NCBI GenBank assembly: GCA_038233135.1 | Contig: JBBSMN010000002.1 | Coordinates: forward strand, 1 to 41,518 | Origin: JACCVL01 sp038233135 | Lineage (GTDB): Bacteria; Actinomycetota; Actinomycetes; Propionibacteriales; Nocardioidaceae | DNA: 41,518 nt | Direction of reading: 5' to 3' | In this document: in pieces, positions 24,072 to 32,536 of the stretch | Layout of the letters: the number at the start of each line of letters is the position of its first letter | How positions within the stretch are numbered: position 1 is the stretch's first letter | Translations under genes and position numbers: made by a program | The notes under the pieces: model-generated | The model's database searches: none | Told to the model about the DNA's origin: nothing | What the model saw: the letters and a program-made list of their open reading frames with translations, nothing else

Positions 24072-24541
24072 CTACCAGGACAGGAAGCGGGCGACGTACC
24101 GGCGCTGCCACGGCGCCTCCACCGCACGCGTGTCGTAGTGCTGTCGGACGAAGTCCACGGCGTGGGCGGTCGGCACACCGTCCAACACGGCGACGCAGGC
24201 CAATGCCGTGCCGGTGCGACCTCGCCCGCCTGTCATGCGATCTCGACCCGCTCGTGCTTGGCCCGCCGCCAAGCCTCCCGCAGTGCGTCGGCGGCGTCGT
24301 CGCGGTCTCGGGGCAGGCCGTAGTCGCGCCACCTGACCCACCGCACCTCGCAGTCGGCCGGGGGCGGTTGCAGGCCGAGCAGATGCAGGGCGAAGTTGGG
24401 TGGTGAGCCGTCGGGCGCGGCTCGGCGGAGCCCCCGGCCTCGCACCAGTCGCCCGGACGGCAGCCGCAGCACGCCGTAGTCCGAGGGGTCCCACGCGCTG
24501 CCGATGATCTGCGACGTTACTGCGATCCACGGCTCGTCGAC
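24072..24541 (-). pseudogene. Protein-tyrosine-phosphatase-like gene broken at the catalytic Cys
   Basis: Two reading frames join to one phosphatase-like protein. The first runs from near 24541 (PWIAVTSQIIGSAWD, LRLPSGRLVRGRGLRR, VRWVRWRDYGLP) to ERVEIA and a stop at 24238. The second continues TGGRGRTGTALACVAVLDGVP to FVRQHYDTRAVEAPWQRRYV. Adding one base in the codon after VEIA restores IAC-TGGRG-R, the CX5R P-loop of cysteine phosphatases. As read, the nucleophile Cys is lost. No ATG/GTG/TTG precedes GTG 24472, so the N-terminus is also unclear. It is a pseudogene or a sequencing error. Confidence 0.8.
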
Positions 24542-24544
24542 CCC

Positions 24545-25964
24545 TCAGCGGGTCTTGACCAGCCTGACCCGCATCGCCTCGGCCGTGCCGTCGGCGTACT
24601 GACAGCCATACACCGACTCCTTGTTGGTGCGCGTCGACGAGATGTTCGTGACCGACGCATCGCCGTCAGGGCACGCCCGACGCTTGTTGAACGTGCGGGA
24701 CAACCTGTCGTAGCTGACGAACCATTCGGTCGCTGACGCCGTGTTGCGGGTGACGATCTGCACGTGCAGGCCCTCGTCGGCCACGGTGACGGCCGCATTC
24801 GTGTAGTCGGCCGGCGGTAGTGGGTACGTGCGGGTAGGACCGCCTCGCTTGCTGAGGTCAAGCCGCGACTGCCCGTCCTCGGTCACGTAGACCAACGCCC
24901 GGTGGGAGGTGTCGGCAGCGACGTTGACTCCCTCGAGGTCAGCACCCTCCGGCACAGGGATTGTCTCGGGGAAGTTACTGGCGTGCCCCGGATAACAGAG
25001 CCCGGTCGGCGCCATCTGGCTGTTCGTCGATAAGCACGATGTCTACGCCCTGGTCGTTGTAGAGAGACAAGCCACCTCGGATCGGCTTCGCCGACTCTGT
25101 GACGATCTTGCCCGGGTAACTGTCGCCTGCCGAAATGGACAGCGACCGCACCGTTGATCCGCACTGCCACACCACGCTGTGCATCGCCACCTCGACGTCG
25201 AGCAGCGAGCCACACGTGCCGCTATTGAGCGTTGCTACCCGCTCGACTAGGGGGACGGCGTTGTCGTCGTCGTAGCGCAGGTAGCTGTCACCGGTTCCCG
25301 CCTCGTCGTAGACGAGTCGGTCCATGTCACGGGAGATGCTGAAAGCCGAGGTCTGCACCAGCCGACCGTCTTCGTCCGTCGACTTGACCGGCGTATCGGA
25401 CCCGTCGAGGTGCCGGACAAGGCCGGAGTCGTCACGGAGGTGCATGTACGGCTGCTTGATGTCGTAGGACCGCTGCACGAAGGTGCCGTCCTGGCCGAGC
25501 GACTCCGGCCGACCCGCGAGTCTGCCGGCGCCGGTCTCAAAGGGCCCGGCGGTCTCGCTCCAGGCGCTCCAGCCTGCGCCGGTGCGTTCCCGAACAGAGG
25601 CGAAGTACCCGCGCCTTGGGCTCAGGTCGTCGATGAAGTCGATGCGGTTGGGCTTGTGTGGGCGGCGAACGGTGAAGTCGGCGTCTCGGTCCAACCGGTA
25701 GCGCACCTGCACCTTCGTGATGGGCCAGTTCCGCCGCTCCGTGACCTTGGCCGCGAAAGCCCGGTAGCGCGGCTGCATGTAGACACCCTCGGGCGGCGGA
25801 GGCGCGTCCCCGCTGCCGGCCGACACCCACAGGGCACGGTCTGCGGCCAGTGCCGGCGGCGGCGCCGCAGTCAAGCTCGCTGCGCCGAGCGCAAGCGTCA
25901 ACGTGACGGCGAACAGGGTGGCGTCGGGTCGGCAAGACTTGCCGCCCACTCGAGCGAACATCAC
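24545..25964 (-). pseudogene. Secreted protein of unknown function, split by a frameshift
   Basis: The N-terminal frame starts at 25964 (MMFARVGGKS), has a signal peptide (LFAVTLTLALGAASLTAAPPPALA), then regions such as ITKVQVRYRLDRDADFTVR and SAFSISRDMDRLVYDEAG that look like an FnIII-like domain and propeller blades. It stops at 24975. A second frame overlaps it from 25015 (CYPGHASNFPETIPVPEG) and carries on blade-like sequence to 24545 but has no signal peptide of its own. A single indel in 24975-25015 would join them into about 470 residues. It lies downstream of the sigma/propeller pair on the same strand and may belong to that regulon (inference). Confidence 0.6.
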
Positions 25965-26086
25965 GGATCACCGGCCTTGTCGGCGGAGCGGTCCGCCAGC
26001 CCCTCACGCACGCGCGGGCCCCCTGCCCGGCGATCTCGCTCGCTAGGAGCGGAAAACGTAAACGTGGGTCGATGCGGCGTCAAGCG

Positions 26087-26109
26087 GTTCGGCCAAGCCT
26101 CGGCCGAAC
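26087..26109 (-). terminator. Hairpin after the membrane propeller gene
   Basis: GTTCGGCC (26087-26094) and GGCCGAAC (26102-26109) are perfect complements around a 7-nt loop. It lies 43 nt beyond the stop at 26152 on the minus strand. The rest of 25965-26086 shows no gene; it must hold the promoter of the secreted protein gene if that gene is transcribed separately. Confidence 0.55.
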
Positions 26110-26151
26110 TGTTCGCCGACGGCCTTGTCTGGTGCTGGACAAGCCGTCGCG

Positions 26152-27453
26152 TTACCGCCCAAAGCGGTCGATCAACGCCGGCGCAGCCGCGAGGGTCCCC
26201 GGACCGTCCATTGTCGCGATGCGCTGCAGCTCACCGGTCTCGAACTCCCAGGACAAGACGTTGTCGCCTACCCGCATCAGCAGCGTCTGATCGTCCACCC
26301 AGCCCAGCGGGGTGGTGTCGAAGGCGAGCCCGTACGACATCGGCAGCTGTGCGAGGTTCGCGCCGGTCGCCCGGTCGCCCGGTCCACTACCACCGGTCCG
26401 TCTCTCTCGGTCCGGTCCCGCGGGGAGTGCCAACCCTGTGACCTGCCGCATGAACGCCAACCGATCGGCACTGGCAGCGGTGGTTGTGGTGAAGAAGTTG
26501 GTGCGCGGCTGGACGCTGAGCGCGACGGCACTGGTCCCGCGCTGGCCGTACGTGCGCATCTCCCAGGGCCAAGCCGACCCCCCGCTCGCCTCGTGCAGCT
26601 CCACCGCCGCCCCGTCGGGGGCGTACGTGGTGGCATACGGGACGCCGACGTAGTCGACCTCGCGCAGCGAGCCGTCGCGAAGGTCGAGCACTCGGCCGTG
26701 CCGGCCCCTCTTGGTCTTCGTGAGGACGTGCTCGCCGTCTGGGTCCCAGATGGCGGTCACGTTGAAGCCCGGCACGTCGTAGCGGCGGTGATCGCCGGTG
26801 GACAGATCGATCACAACTATCGACTGCGGCTGCGGCACCGCGAGCATCCGCCCGTCCGCGGACAGGCTGGTCGACTGCAGACTCCCCGACCCGTAGCCCA
26901 GCGCGTCGGTGGCCGGAACCAGCCGCGGCGAGTCCACCAGGCGCCATCGCCGGTCGCTGCCCAGCACGAAGAGCTCGCCCCCCTTGTTGCGGGACCGCTC
27001 CACGGCCAGCACGGCTGCCTGCACCGGGTCGTCGGACAGCGACACGGCGCCGTCGACGTCGAGGCTGCGGGGGACGTTGGTCTCCAGCCACGGCAGCGTG
27101 GCGACGCGATCCGGGCGCCAGCGCGCCTGAACGATGCGGGAGGGCACGACCCCCGAAAGCGCGCAGTCGTCCGGACTCCGCTGACAGAGCCGGGCAGCGC
27201 TTATGGGCGTCGAGGGTGCCGGCGCTGAGGTTGCCGGCGCCGGGGTGCCGCGCTGGTCCGGGATGTCGTCGCCCAGCACCACTGCCGAGACCACGACCAG
27301 CGCCGAAGCCGCGGTGACAGCACCCAGCACCGCTGTGGTGCGTCGGATCCTCCGGCGTCGTTGGGACCGCGCCCAGACGGCGGCACTGAGGTCCCGCTCG
27401 GGCAGGCCCTCGACGCCTGCTCGCAGCAGCCGCTGAACGTCGCCGTGGTCCAT
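26152..27453 (-). CDS. Single-pass membrane protein with beta-propeller, partner of a SigE-type sigma factor
   Basis: The product has 433 residues from ATG 27453, with GGAGGATCC upstream; the longer upstream frame is the sigma gene in another frame. Residues 1-45 are cytoplasmic (MDHGDVQRLLRAG, RSQRRRRIRR). Residues 46-68 form one membrane helix (AVLGAVTAASALVVVSAVVL). The extracytoplasmic part has repeated blade-like strands (LFVLGSDRRWRLVD, SIVVIDLSTGDHRRY, RVLDLRDGSLREVDY). Start and sigma stop overlap as TGATG. Proteins of this layout behind SigE-family sigma factors are possible anti-sigma or signal-sensing partners, but no zinc anti-sigma motif is seen. Confidence 0.8.
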   Translation of the reverse strand: MDHGDVQRLLRAGVEGLPERDLSAAVWARSQRRRRIRRTTAVLGAVTAASALVVVSAVVLGDDIPDQRGTPAPATSAPAPSTPISAARLCQRSPDDCALSGVVPSRIVQARWRPDRVATLPWLETNVPRSLDVDGAVSLSDDPVQAAVLAVERSRNKGGELFVLGSDRRWRLVDSPRLVPATDALGYGSGSLQSTSLSADGRMLAVPQPQSIVVIDLSTGDHRRYDVPGFNVTAIWDPDGEHVLTKTKRGRHGRVLDLRDGSLREVDYVGVPYATTYAPDGAAVELHEASGGSAWPWEMRTYGQRGTSAVALSVQPRTNFFTTTTAASADRLAFMRQVTGLALPAGPDRERRTGGSGPGDRATGANLAQLPMSYGLAFDTTPLGWVDDQTLLMRVGDNVLSWEFETGELQRIATMDGPGTLAAAPALIDRFGR

Positions 27454-27971
27454 CAGGATCCTCCATCCGTGCTCAACAGGCCCCGCAGCTGCGGTGCCTG
27501 CGTACGCAACCGCCCAAGCGCGGCCGAGGTCTGGCTCTTCACCGTGCCGGTGCTGACACCGAGGATGTGCGCGGTCTCCTGCGTGCTCAGGTCGTCGTAG
27601 AACCGCAGCACCAGCACCGCGCGCTGCTTCGGCGTGAGCCGGCCCAACGCCGCCTGCACCACCAGTCGCCGTTCGGTCGAGTCGTCGTCGTGCTCCGCTG
27701 GGCGGTCGGGGACGTTGGCAACCAGTACGGGCCCCCTCCGCCACCACGAGACGTTGTCGCGGAAGATGATGGTCCGCACGTAGGCGTCCGGGTTGGCATC
27801 ACGCACCCGTACCCACCGGTCCGCGACCTTGACCAGCGCCTCCTGCACCAGGTCCTCGGCGCGGTGCAGGTCACCGGTCAACAAGAAGGTCGAGCGCATC
27901 AGCCGTCGCTGCGCTGCATACGCCCACGCAGTGAACGAGGCGCCGTCGTCCTCCTGTTCGAGCGATGCCAC
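27453..27971 (-). CDS. SigE-family ECF RNA polymerase sigma factor
   Basis: The product has 172 residues from GTG 27971, preferred over TTG 27986 because GGAGGAGG lies 6 nt before it. Region 2 is visible as FTAWAYAAQRRLMRSTFLLTGDLHRAEDLVQEALVKVADRW (read in two pieces around residue 12-50), with the typical actinobacterial SigE-family start. Region 4 is RLTPKQRAVLVLRFYDDLSTQE and GVSTGTVKSQTSAALGRLR. It directs RNA polymerase to ECF promoters. Its own upstream region has CCAACCT-N16-CGTATT, a candidate autoregulated promoter. It overlaps the membrane partner gene by one base. Confidence 0.93.
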   Translation of the reverse strand: MASLEQEDDGASFTAWAYAAQRRLMRSTFLLTGDLHRAEDLVQEALVKVADRWVRVRDANPDAYVRTIIFRDNVSWWRRGPVLVANVPDRPAEHDDDSTERRLVVQAALGRLTPKQRAVLVLRFYDDLSTQETAHILGVSTGTVKSQTSAALGRLRTQAPQLRGLLSTDGGS

Positions 27972-27998
27972 CCCGGCCTCCTCCAACCGTCTGCATGT

Positions 27999-28027
27999 AA
28001 TACGCCTTGAGCGGCCATTCAGGTTGG
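27999..28027 (-). promoter_or_regulatory. Candidate ECF promoter of the sigma gene
   Basis: On the minus strand CCAACCT is followed after 16 nt by CGTATT, matching the general ECF layout (AAC at -35, CGT at -10). It lies 27 nt before the GTG at 27971, leaving room for a short leader with the ribosome-binding site. The rest of 28028-28255 holds no gene that I can support. Confidence 0.45.
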
Positions 28028-28255
28028 CACCGACCTCGAAAGTTGGGTCCCGACGGCGAGGAACCCGCGCTCCCGGGTCGATGACCTGACGATCGGCTCG
28101 CGGCCGGTGAAAGGCCCATCCGCCCCGAAGCCGGCCGACTGCCCACAGGCGGTGAGTGAGGCCTCGGCACTCATTGCATCACCACCGGCTGTTTTCGTGA
28201 CCTGGGAATCGCGATCCGGACCGCGCTGATGTCGCTAGTCGCGCCGGGTGGCTGA

Positions 28256-28693
28256 TCAGTCGAGGCAGAACTCGTTCCCCTCGGGGTCGGCCAGCACGAT
28301 GTGACCGGCGCTGAGCGGGGGAGCGGGCTCGTGGCGCCCGAGCCGGGTGGCCCCGTGGGAGACGAGCCGCTCGACCTCCGCCTCCAGAGCGGTCATCCGC
28401 GCGTCGCCCTCAAGGCCGGGGGCGGCTCGCACGTCGAGATGCACACGGTTCTTGGCCTGCTTGTGCTCCGGAACCCGCTGGAAGAACAGGCGCGGCCCGG
28501 AGCCCTCGGAGTCGACCAGCGCGGACGCGTCGTTGCGGTTCTCGGGCGGTACGCCCATCGCCTCCAGGGCCTGCTCCCACGACTCGAAGCCGGGGGGAGG
28601 GTCCTGCAACGTGTAGGCGAGGGCCTCGGCCCAGAACCCGGCCAACCCGGCCGGGTCGGCGCAGTCGAAGGTGATCTGCATGTCGCGGGCCAT
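28256..28693 (-). CDS. VOC-superfamily (glyoxalase-like) protein
   Basis: The product has 145 residues from ATG 28693 with GGGAGGCGAG upstream. It has the glyoxalase-like pattern: ITFDCADPAGLAGFWAEAL at the start, PRLFFQRVPEHKQAKNRVHLDV in the centre with the metal-binding His, and HIVLADPEGNEFCLD at the end with the metal-binding Glu. Reactions of this subgroup are undefined. The spacing to neighbours suggests its own transcription unit; 28694-28947 shows nothing else I can support. Confidence 0.88.
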   Translation of the reverse strand: MARDMQITFDCADPAGLAGFWAEALAYTLQDPPPGFESWEQALEAMGVPPENRNDASALVDSEGSGPRLFFQRVPEHKQAKNRVHLDVRAAPGLEGDARMTALEAEVERLVSHGATRLGRHEPAPPLSAGHIVLADPEGNEFCLD

Positions 28694-28947
28694 CTCGGCT
28701 CGCCTCCCTGAAGAGCTCGGCGTTCCCCGTCATCGGCGCCACCATCGATACCACGTGAACCGGCGCGCGCGGCGCTCGCCCACTGGTTGACGACCCCTCG
28801 GCGGTCGTGGGACCGCCACTGAGCGACTCTGCCGTGGCGCTGCGACCTGGCGGGGTTCCCACCGGGATGCGGTGCCGACAGACCGGGTACGTGTGCCGAA
28901 ACCACGCGCGCTCGGATCAATTCGGTCCACGCGGCTCTGGTCCGCGG

Positions 28948-29923
28948 CTAGGCCAGAACCTCGGCCTCCAGCCGTGCGTAGCTGGTCTCCATCCCGTCGG
29001 TCATCCCGGTGGCCAAGATGGCGTCCCGGGTGTCGACGTCGGGGAACGACATCACGACGGCGAGCAGCGTGCCAGTGGGGACCGCGGTGAACGTGAGCTC
29101 GTTGACGGTGCCCTCGCCAGGCATGCCGATCATCCGCTGGGTCGTCACTTGGCGGTACGGCGGTGCCGACTCAAGCAGCTCGCCCTCGAAGCCGAAACGG
29201 CCATCGGCGCCGTCGACCGGCTCCCACTCGTAGCGGTACTTGTCTCCGACCGTGCTGGCTATCTCGCAGACCGGCATCGTCCAGCCGTCGGGGCCGAGCA
29301 GCCAGCGCTGCAGCAGGTCGGGGTCGTTGTGGGCGCGCCAGACCTGCTCGACGGTGCCCCGGATCACCCGGCTGATCCGTGCTTGGGTGTCGGACAGGAG
29401 TTGGCTGCTTGTGGCCTGTCCGGCGGCGAACGAGGTGAAGTCGGAGAGCACCGCGTCCATCTGGCCCATCGCCTCGCGCAGGCCCTCCTCCATGCCCATC
29501 TCGAGCAGCTGCCCGAGGTCGGCCAGGGAGGCGAAGTGCGTCGTGGTGGTGACCCGCGAGCCGGCGTCGGTTTCCTCGAAGACGAACCGCATACGCATCG
29601 ACGGCAGCTCAGGGTTGGGCTCGCCGTCCGGCGCCATGAACCCGTCACGGACCTCGAAGCTCTTGTGCGGCTCGACCGACAGCCACTCCCAGTAGCCGCC
29701 GTGGGTGTCCCCGTCGGGGACCCGTCATCGTGTACGCCGACCGGCCGCCGCCGGCCGCGTCGTGGCGGGTGAAGGTGGCTGGGTAGGTCGGCGGACCCCA
29801 GAACCTCTCCAGCTGCCGCGGGTCGACGTAGGCCTCCCACAGGCGCTCTACGCCGGCTGGGAAGTCGGCGACCATGGTCAGCGTGAGGGCGTCGGTGTCG
29901 CGGGTGACGGACGTGAGGGGCAT
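28948..29923 (-). pseudogene. Tandem SRPBCC/AHSA1 protein with one frameshift
   Basis: Translation from ATG 29923 (AAGGAGA upstream) gives an AHSA1-type start: FPAGVERLWEAYVDPRQLERFWGP. It derails after TMTGP at the G4 run 29716-29719. Removing one base restores DGDTHGGYWEWLSVEPHKSFEVRDGF, which runs into the long frame ending at 28948. That frame includes a second AHSA1 domain (RVIRGTVEQVWRAHNDPDLLQRWLLGP). Intact relatives of about 325 residues are two-domain lipid/ligand-binding-fold proteins encoded with an ArsR repressor, as here. The ligand is unknown. The gene is a recent pseudogene or contains a homopolymer error. Confidence 0.85.
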
Positions 29924-29937
29924 ACGGGTCTCCTTGT

Positions 29938-30273
29938 TCAGTCCTCGGCGAGGAGCGTGTCGAGCCGGTCGATTCGGGAACGCCAGATCTCCGCGTACCG
30001 GTGCAGCAGGTCTTGGGCTTGGCGGATCGTCTCGGGGTTGCCGCGGACGATGCGTTCGCGGCCGAGGGGCTGCTTGGTCACCAGACCAGCTCCCTCCAGC
30101 ACAGCGACATGCTTCTGGATGGCCGCGAACGACATGTCGTACGCCGCGGCCAGGTGTGACACCGACGCCTCGCCCGCCATGGTGCGGCGGAGGATGTCGC
30201 GCCGAGTCGCGTCCGCGAGGGCCCGGAAGATCCGGTCCACCTCGGCGTCAGCGATTTCCAGACGTACAACCAT
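29938..30273 (-). CDS. ArsR-family transcriptional repressor
   Basis: The product has 111 residues. It is a winged helix-turn-helix with DRIFRALADATRRDILRRT, the recognition helix region SVSHLAAAYDMSFAAIQKHVAVLEGAGLV, and the wing KQPLGRERI. No metal-binding ELCVCDL-type motif is present, so a metal ligand is unlikely; the group next to SRPBCC genes is usually of this metal-free kind. It is followed by the SRPBCC gene after 14 nt, in one operon. The start codon is inside an inverted repeat, so it probably represses itself and the SRPBCC gene. Confidence 0.9.
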   Translation of the reverse strand: MVVRLEIADAEVDRIFRALADATRRDILRRTMAGEASVSHLAAAYDMSFAAIQKHVAVLEGAGLVTKQPLGRERIVRGNPETIRQAQDLLHRYAEIWRSRIDRLDTLLAED

Positions 30274-30285
30274 CGAGTTGTACGT
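30262..30285. promoter_or_regulatory. Operator spanning the ArsR start codon
   Basis: ACGTACAAC (30262-30270) and GTTGTACGT (30277-30285) are perfect 9-nt complements around CATCGA, which contains the start codon on the minus strand. A TAACGT box ends 8 nt before the ATG. Binding of the ArsR dimer here would block promoter and start together. Confidence 0.75.
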
Positions 30286-30368
30286 TAGCGGGGGCAGTCA
30301 TGCTCGTCAAGGGCGACGCGACGCCGGTTCGGGCATTCGTGGAACCGAACCCGGTGTCCAGCCAGTCT

Positions 30369-30374
30369 TACCGT
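30369..30374 (+). promoter_or_regulatory. Candidate -10 box of the second sigma gene
   Basis: TACCGT ends 7 nt before GTG 30382, which would make the sigma gene leaderless and start it at MDFAEF instead of the GTG at 30376. Confidence 0.4.
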
Positions 30375-30375
30375 C

Positions 30376-30855
30376 GTGTCCGTGGACTTCGCCGAGTTCG
30401 TCGCCTCGCGCCGGCAGTCGCTGGTGCGCTCGGCGGTGCTCCTCGGCTGCGCCATCGATGATGCCGAGGACGTGGTCCAGGTGACTCTCACCAAGTGTCT
30501 GCTGAGTTGGCGGCGAGTGTCGCGCGCGCAGCGCCCCGAGGCCTACGTGTATCGGGTCCTGCTGAACGCGCTTCGGGACAGCCGCGCTCGACGTTGGAAC
30601 GGCGAGGTGGCGACTGCCGCGCTTCCCGAGCCGCCCAACCTCGATGCGGATCTGGTCTCCGGCCTGGTGGTGCGCCGTGCGCTGGGCGCCTTGCGGGTCG
30701 AGCACCGGGAGGTGCTCGTGCTCCGCTTCTACGTGGACCTGTCCGAGCGCGAGACGGCCAACGTGATCGGCGTGCCCGTCGGCACAGTCAAGTCGAGAAC
30801 CGCGCGGGCGCTGTCCGCGCTCGGAGCCGATCACAACATCGTGAGGAGCGGCTGA
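30376..30855 (+). CDS. Second SigE-family ECF sigma factor
   Basis: The product has 159 residues from GTG 30376 (or 157 from GTG 30382). Region 2 is DFAEFVASRRQSLVRSAVLLG and DDAEDVVQVTLTKCLLSW. Region 4 is LRVEHREVLVLRFYVDLSERE and GVPVGTVKSRTARALSAL. It pairs with the downstream membrane protein by the same TGATG overlap as the other sigma gene. The ArsR gene is divergent. Confidence 0.92.
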   Translation: MSVDFAEFVASRRQSLVRSAVLLGCAIDDAEDVVQVTLTKCLLSWRRVSRAQRPEAYVYRVLLNALRDSRARRWNGEVATAALPEPPNLDADLVSGLVVRRALGALRVEHREVLVLRFYVDLSERETANVIGVPVGTVKSRTARALSALGADHNIVRSG

Positions 30856-31727
30856 TGCTCACCGAGATTGAGGCGCGCAACCTGCTGGCCCGGGCGGCGG
30901 CCACGATTGACGTGCCACCGGGCGCTGCAATTCCCACGGCCCACCCTCGGCGACGTCGCTGGTTGGCCCCGACGGTGGCGGCGGCGGTGGCTGTGCTCCT
31001 CATTGCCGGCGGAGCCCCACTCCTCGTGGACGGGCCCTCGCCAGGTCGTGGCCCGACGACCGGGCCGGCGGCCTCTGGCAACGGTGCGCCTGCCATCCAG
31101 CGGATTCCGTCGGTGTTCGGCTATGACGGCGAAGCCGCCGAGACGATGCTCACCGAGCGCGGGCTGAAGGTTTCACGGGAAGAGGCGTACGCCTGCCGCG
31201 TGCCGGGACGTGCTGTCCGAACCAACCCGGCGGTCGGGACTCGGTTCCGGCGCGGAGACCACGTGACCCTGTTCGTGACCGAACTGGACCCGAGGGCGGA
31301 CTGCGCTATTCGTTTGGCTTGGGAGGGGTTGGCCTGGCGGCTGCTTGACTTCGCGAACGGGCGTGCTGCGGCACCTGAGTTCGCGTCCACGGTCGATATC
31401 TACGTCAACGGAACCCGGTCCGTGCTCAGCGGCGACGAGGCGGCCGACGCGGACAGCTGGGGCCCAGACTCTGCTCTCGGTTTGCTCGCCGCCGCGACCC
31501 GCCATCAGGATCCAGGTGGTGGCGCCACCCCCCTTCTTAGCGTTGGCACCGGCCGCAGTTCCCGGTTCCTGTGCGGAGGCGAGCGCCTGCCGAGTGCCTT
31601 GGCCGATCGACGGTCACTGTGGCTCGATGTCGCGCTGCCGCGCGACGGGATCTCCGTATGCCCGCTTGCCAGCATCTACCGGACCAGCGGTCGCATCGAC
31701 GCGCTCGTCCTGCGGGCGTGGGAGTAG
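30855..31727 (+). CDS. Single-pass membrane protein with PASTA-like domain
   Basis: The product has 290 residues from ATG 30855, overlapping the sigma stop. A short cytoplasmic tail (MLTEIEARNLLARAAATID) leads into one membrane helix (LAPTVAAAVAVLLIAGGAPLL, about residue 36-58). A Gly/Pro linker follows, then a PASTA-like domain: IPSVFGYDGEAAETMLTERG and KVSREEAYACRVPGRAV, ending in RRGDHVTLFVTE. PASTA domains bind muropeptides or beta-lactams in kinases. A sigma-coupled PASTA protein outside the membrane could sense cell-wall state (inference). The remaining domain (about 150-290) is unassigned and has two Cys. Confidence 0.75.
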   Translation: MLTEIEARNLLARAAATIDVPPGAAIPTAHPRRRRWLAPTVAAAVAVLLIAGGAPLLVDGPSPGRGPTTGPAASGNGAPAIQRIPSVFGYDGEAAETMLTERGLKVSREEAYACRVPGRAVRTNPAVGTRFRRGDHVTLFVTELDPRADCAIRLAWEGLAWRLLDFANGRAAAPEFASTVDIYVNGTRSVLSGDEAADADSWGPDSALGLLAAATRHQDPGGGATPLLSVGTGRSSRFLCGGERLPSALADRRSLWLDVALPRDGISVCPLASIYRTSGRIDALVLRAWE

Positions 31728-31812
31728 ATCGCCGACGGGGGAGACGTGCCGCGACACGCTGACCGACGAGATCACGACCGACCGAGGCCGCGCGATGGTC
31801 GGCCGAAGCCAA

Positions 31813-32202
31813 CTAGCGAGGAGCGATGACGTTGACGCCGAGCGCCCGCGCTGAGTGGCTCATCCGGGAGTCGTAGGTGACGAGGTGGTCGACGCCGATC
31901 CGCACGGCTGCCGCCAGGTGGAGCGCATCGAGCGACCTGAGATTGGTGCCGGGCAGCAGGCCTGCCTCTCGGAACAGCGACGCGGGTACCTCGTACAGGT
32001 CGACACCGTCGAGGAAGTCGGAGACGGCTTCTTGGGTCAGGCTCACCTCGCGCTGGGCAGCGCGACGCAGCTCGGTGTCCAGCAGCCAACAGCCGACCAG
32101 ATCGGGGGCTGCCCCGTCGATCGTGCGTGCGAGGGCGTCAGATTGCTCCTCCTCGACCAGCAGCTTCAGCGCGGCGGACGTGTCCAGATACCACCGGCTC
32201 AA
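31813..32202 (-). CDS. vapC: PIN-domain toxin (module 3)
   Basis: The product has 129 residues from TTG 32202, overlapping the antitoxin stop as TTGA. It has YLDTSAALKLL (Asp6), LLDTELRRAA (Glu about 43), SLDALHLAAAV (Asp about 91) and LVTYDSRMSHSARALG (Asp about 110), the four PIN acidic positions. It is a predicted ribonuclease toxin with unknown RNA target. The stop is followed by 85 nt to the end of the convergent sigma-partner gene. Confidence 0.92.
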   Translation of the reverse strand: MSRWYLDTSAALKLLVEEEQSDALARTIDGAAPDLVGCWLLDTELRRAAQREVSLTQEAVSDFLDGVDLYEVPASLFREAGLLPGTNLRSLDALHLAAAVRIGVDHLVTYDSRMSHSARALGVNVIAPR

Positions 32203-32447
32203 CGGTCTCCTCGCAGGTCGTCCAGCAGATCAGCGGTCGGGGTGGCAGCCTTGACTCGCGGCCGTGACGCGTACGTTGGCCGCTTCTTGGCTGGTCGGTC
32301 GCAGCGCAGGTCAGTCTGCTCAGTCACCGGGACCAGACGGGCGACCGGGACGCCGTGGCGGGTGATCGTGTAGGACTCGCCGTTCTCGATGCCGCGCACG
32401 ACCTCGGCGTTGTCGTTGCGCAGCTCCCGCTGACTGATTGTCTTCAC
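32199..32447 (-). CDS. Phd/YefM-type antitoxin (module 3)
   Basis: The product has 82 residues from GTG 32447 (MKTISQRELRNDN). The Phd fold fills residues 1-50: SQRELRNDNAEVVRGIENGESYTITRHGVPVARLVP (given in pieces). The tail (KKRPTYASRPRVKAATPTADLLDDLRGDR) should bind the PIN toxin. A TACACT box ends 7 nt before the GTG, so it may be leaderless. Phd partners are classically Doc; here Doc is encoded by the adjacent divergent module instead. Confidence 0.9.
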   Translation of the reverse strand: MKTISQRELRNDNAEVVRGIENGESYTITRHGVPVARLVPVTEQTDLRCDRPAKKRPTYASRPRVKAATPTADLLDDLRGDR

Positions 32448-32454
32448 GGCAACA

Positions 32455-32460
32455 AGTGTA
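32455..32460 (-). promoter_or_regulatory. Candidate -10 box of the Phd antitoxin
   Basis: On the minus strand TACACT ends 7 nt before the GTG at 32447, with no ribosome-binding site between. Confidence 0.5.
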
Positions 32461-32524
32461 GCGCTTCGTAGCACATGGGAAGGTGGGCCGTTCGGAGCAA
32501 TGAGCCGGCCTGGTATCAGACTGG

Positions 32525-32530
32525 TACCGT
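32525..32530 (+). promoter_or_regulatory. Candidate -10 box of the RHH antitoxin
   Basis: TACCGT ends exactly 6 nt before the ATG at 32537. Together with the TACACT box on the other strand it makes a compact divergent promoter region of 89 bp. Confidence 0.55.
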
Positions 32531-32536
32531 CACCGC

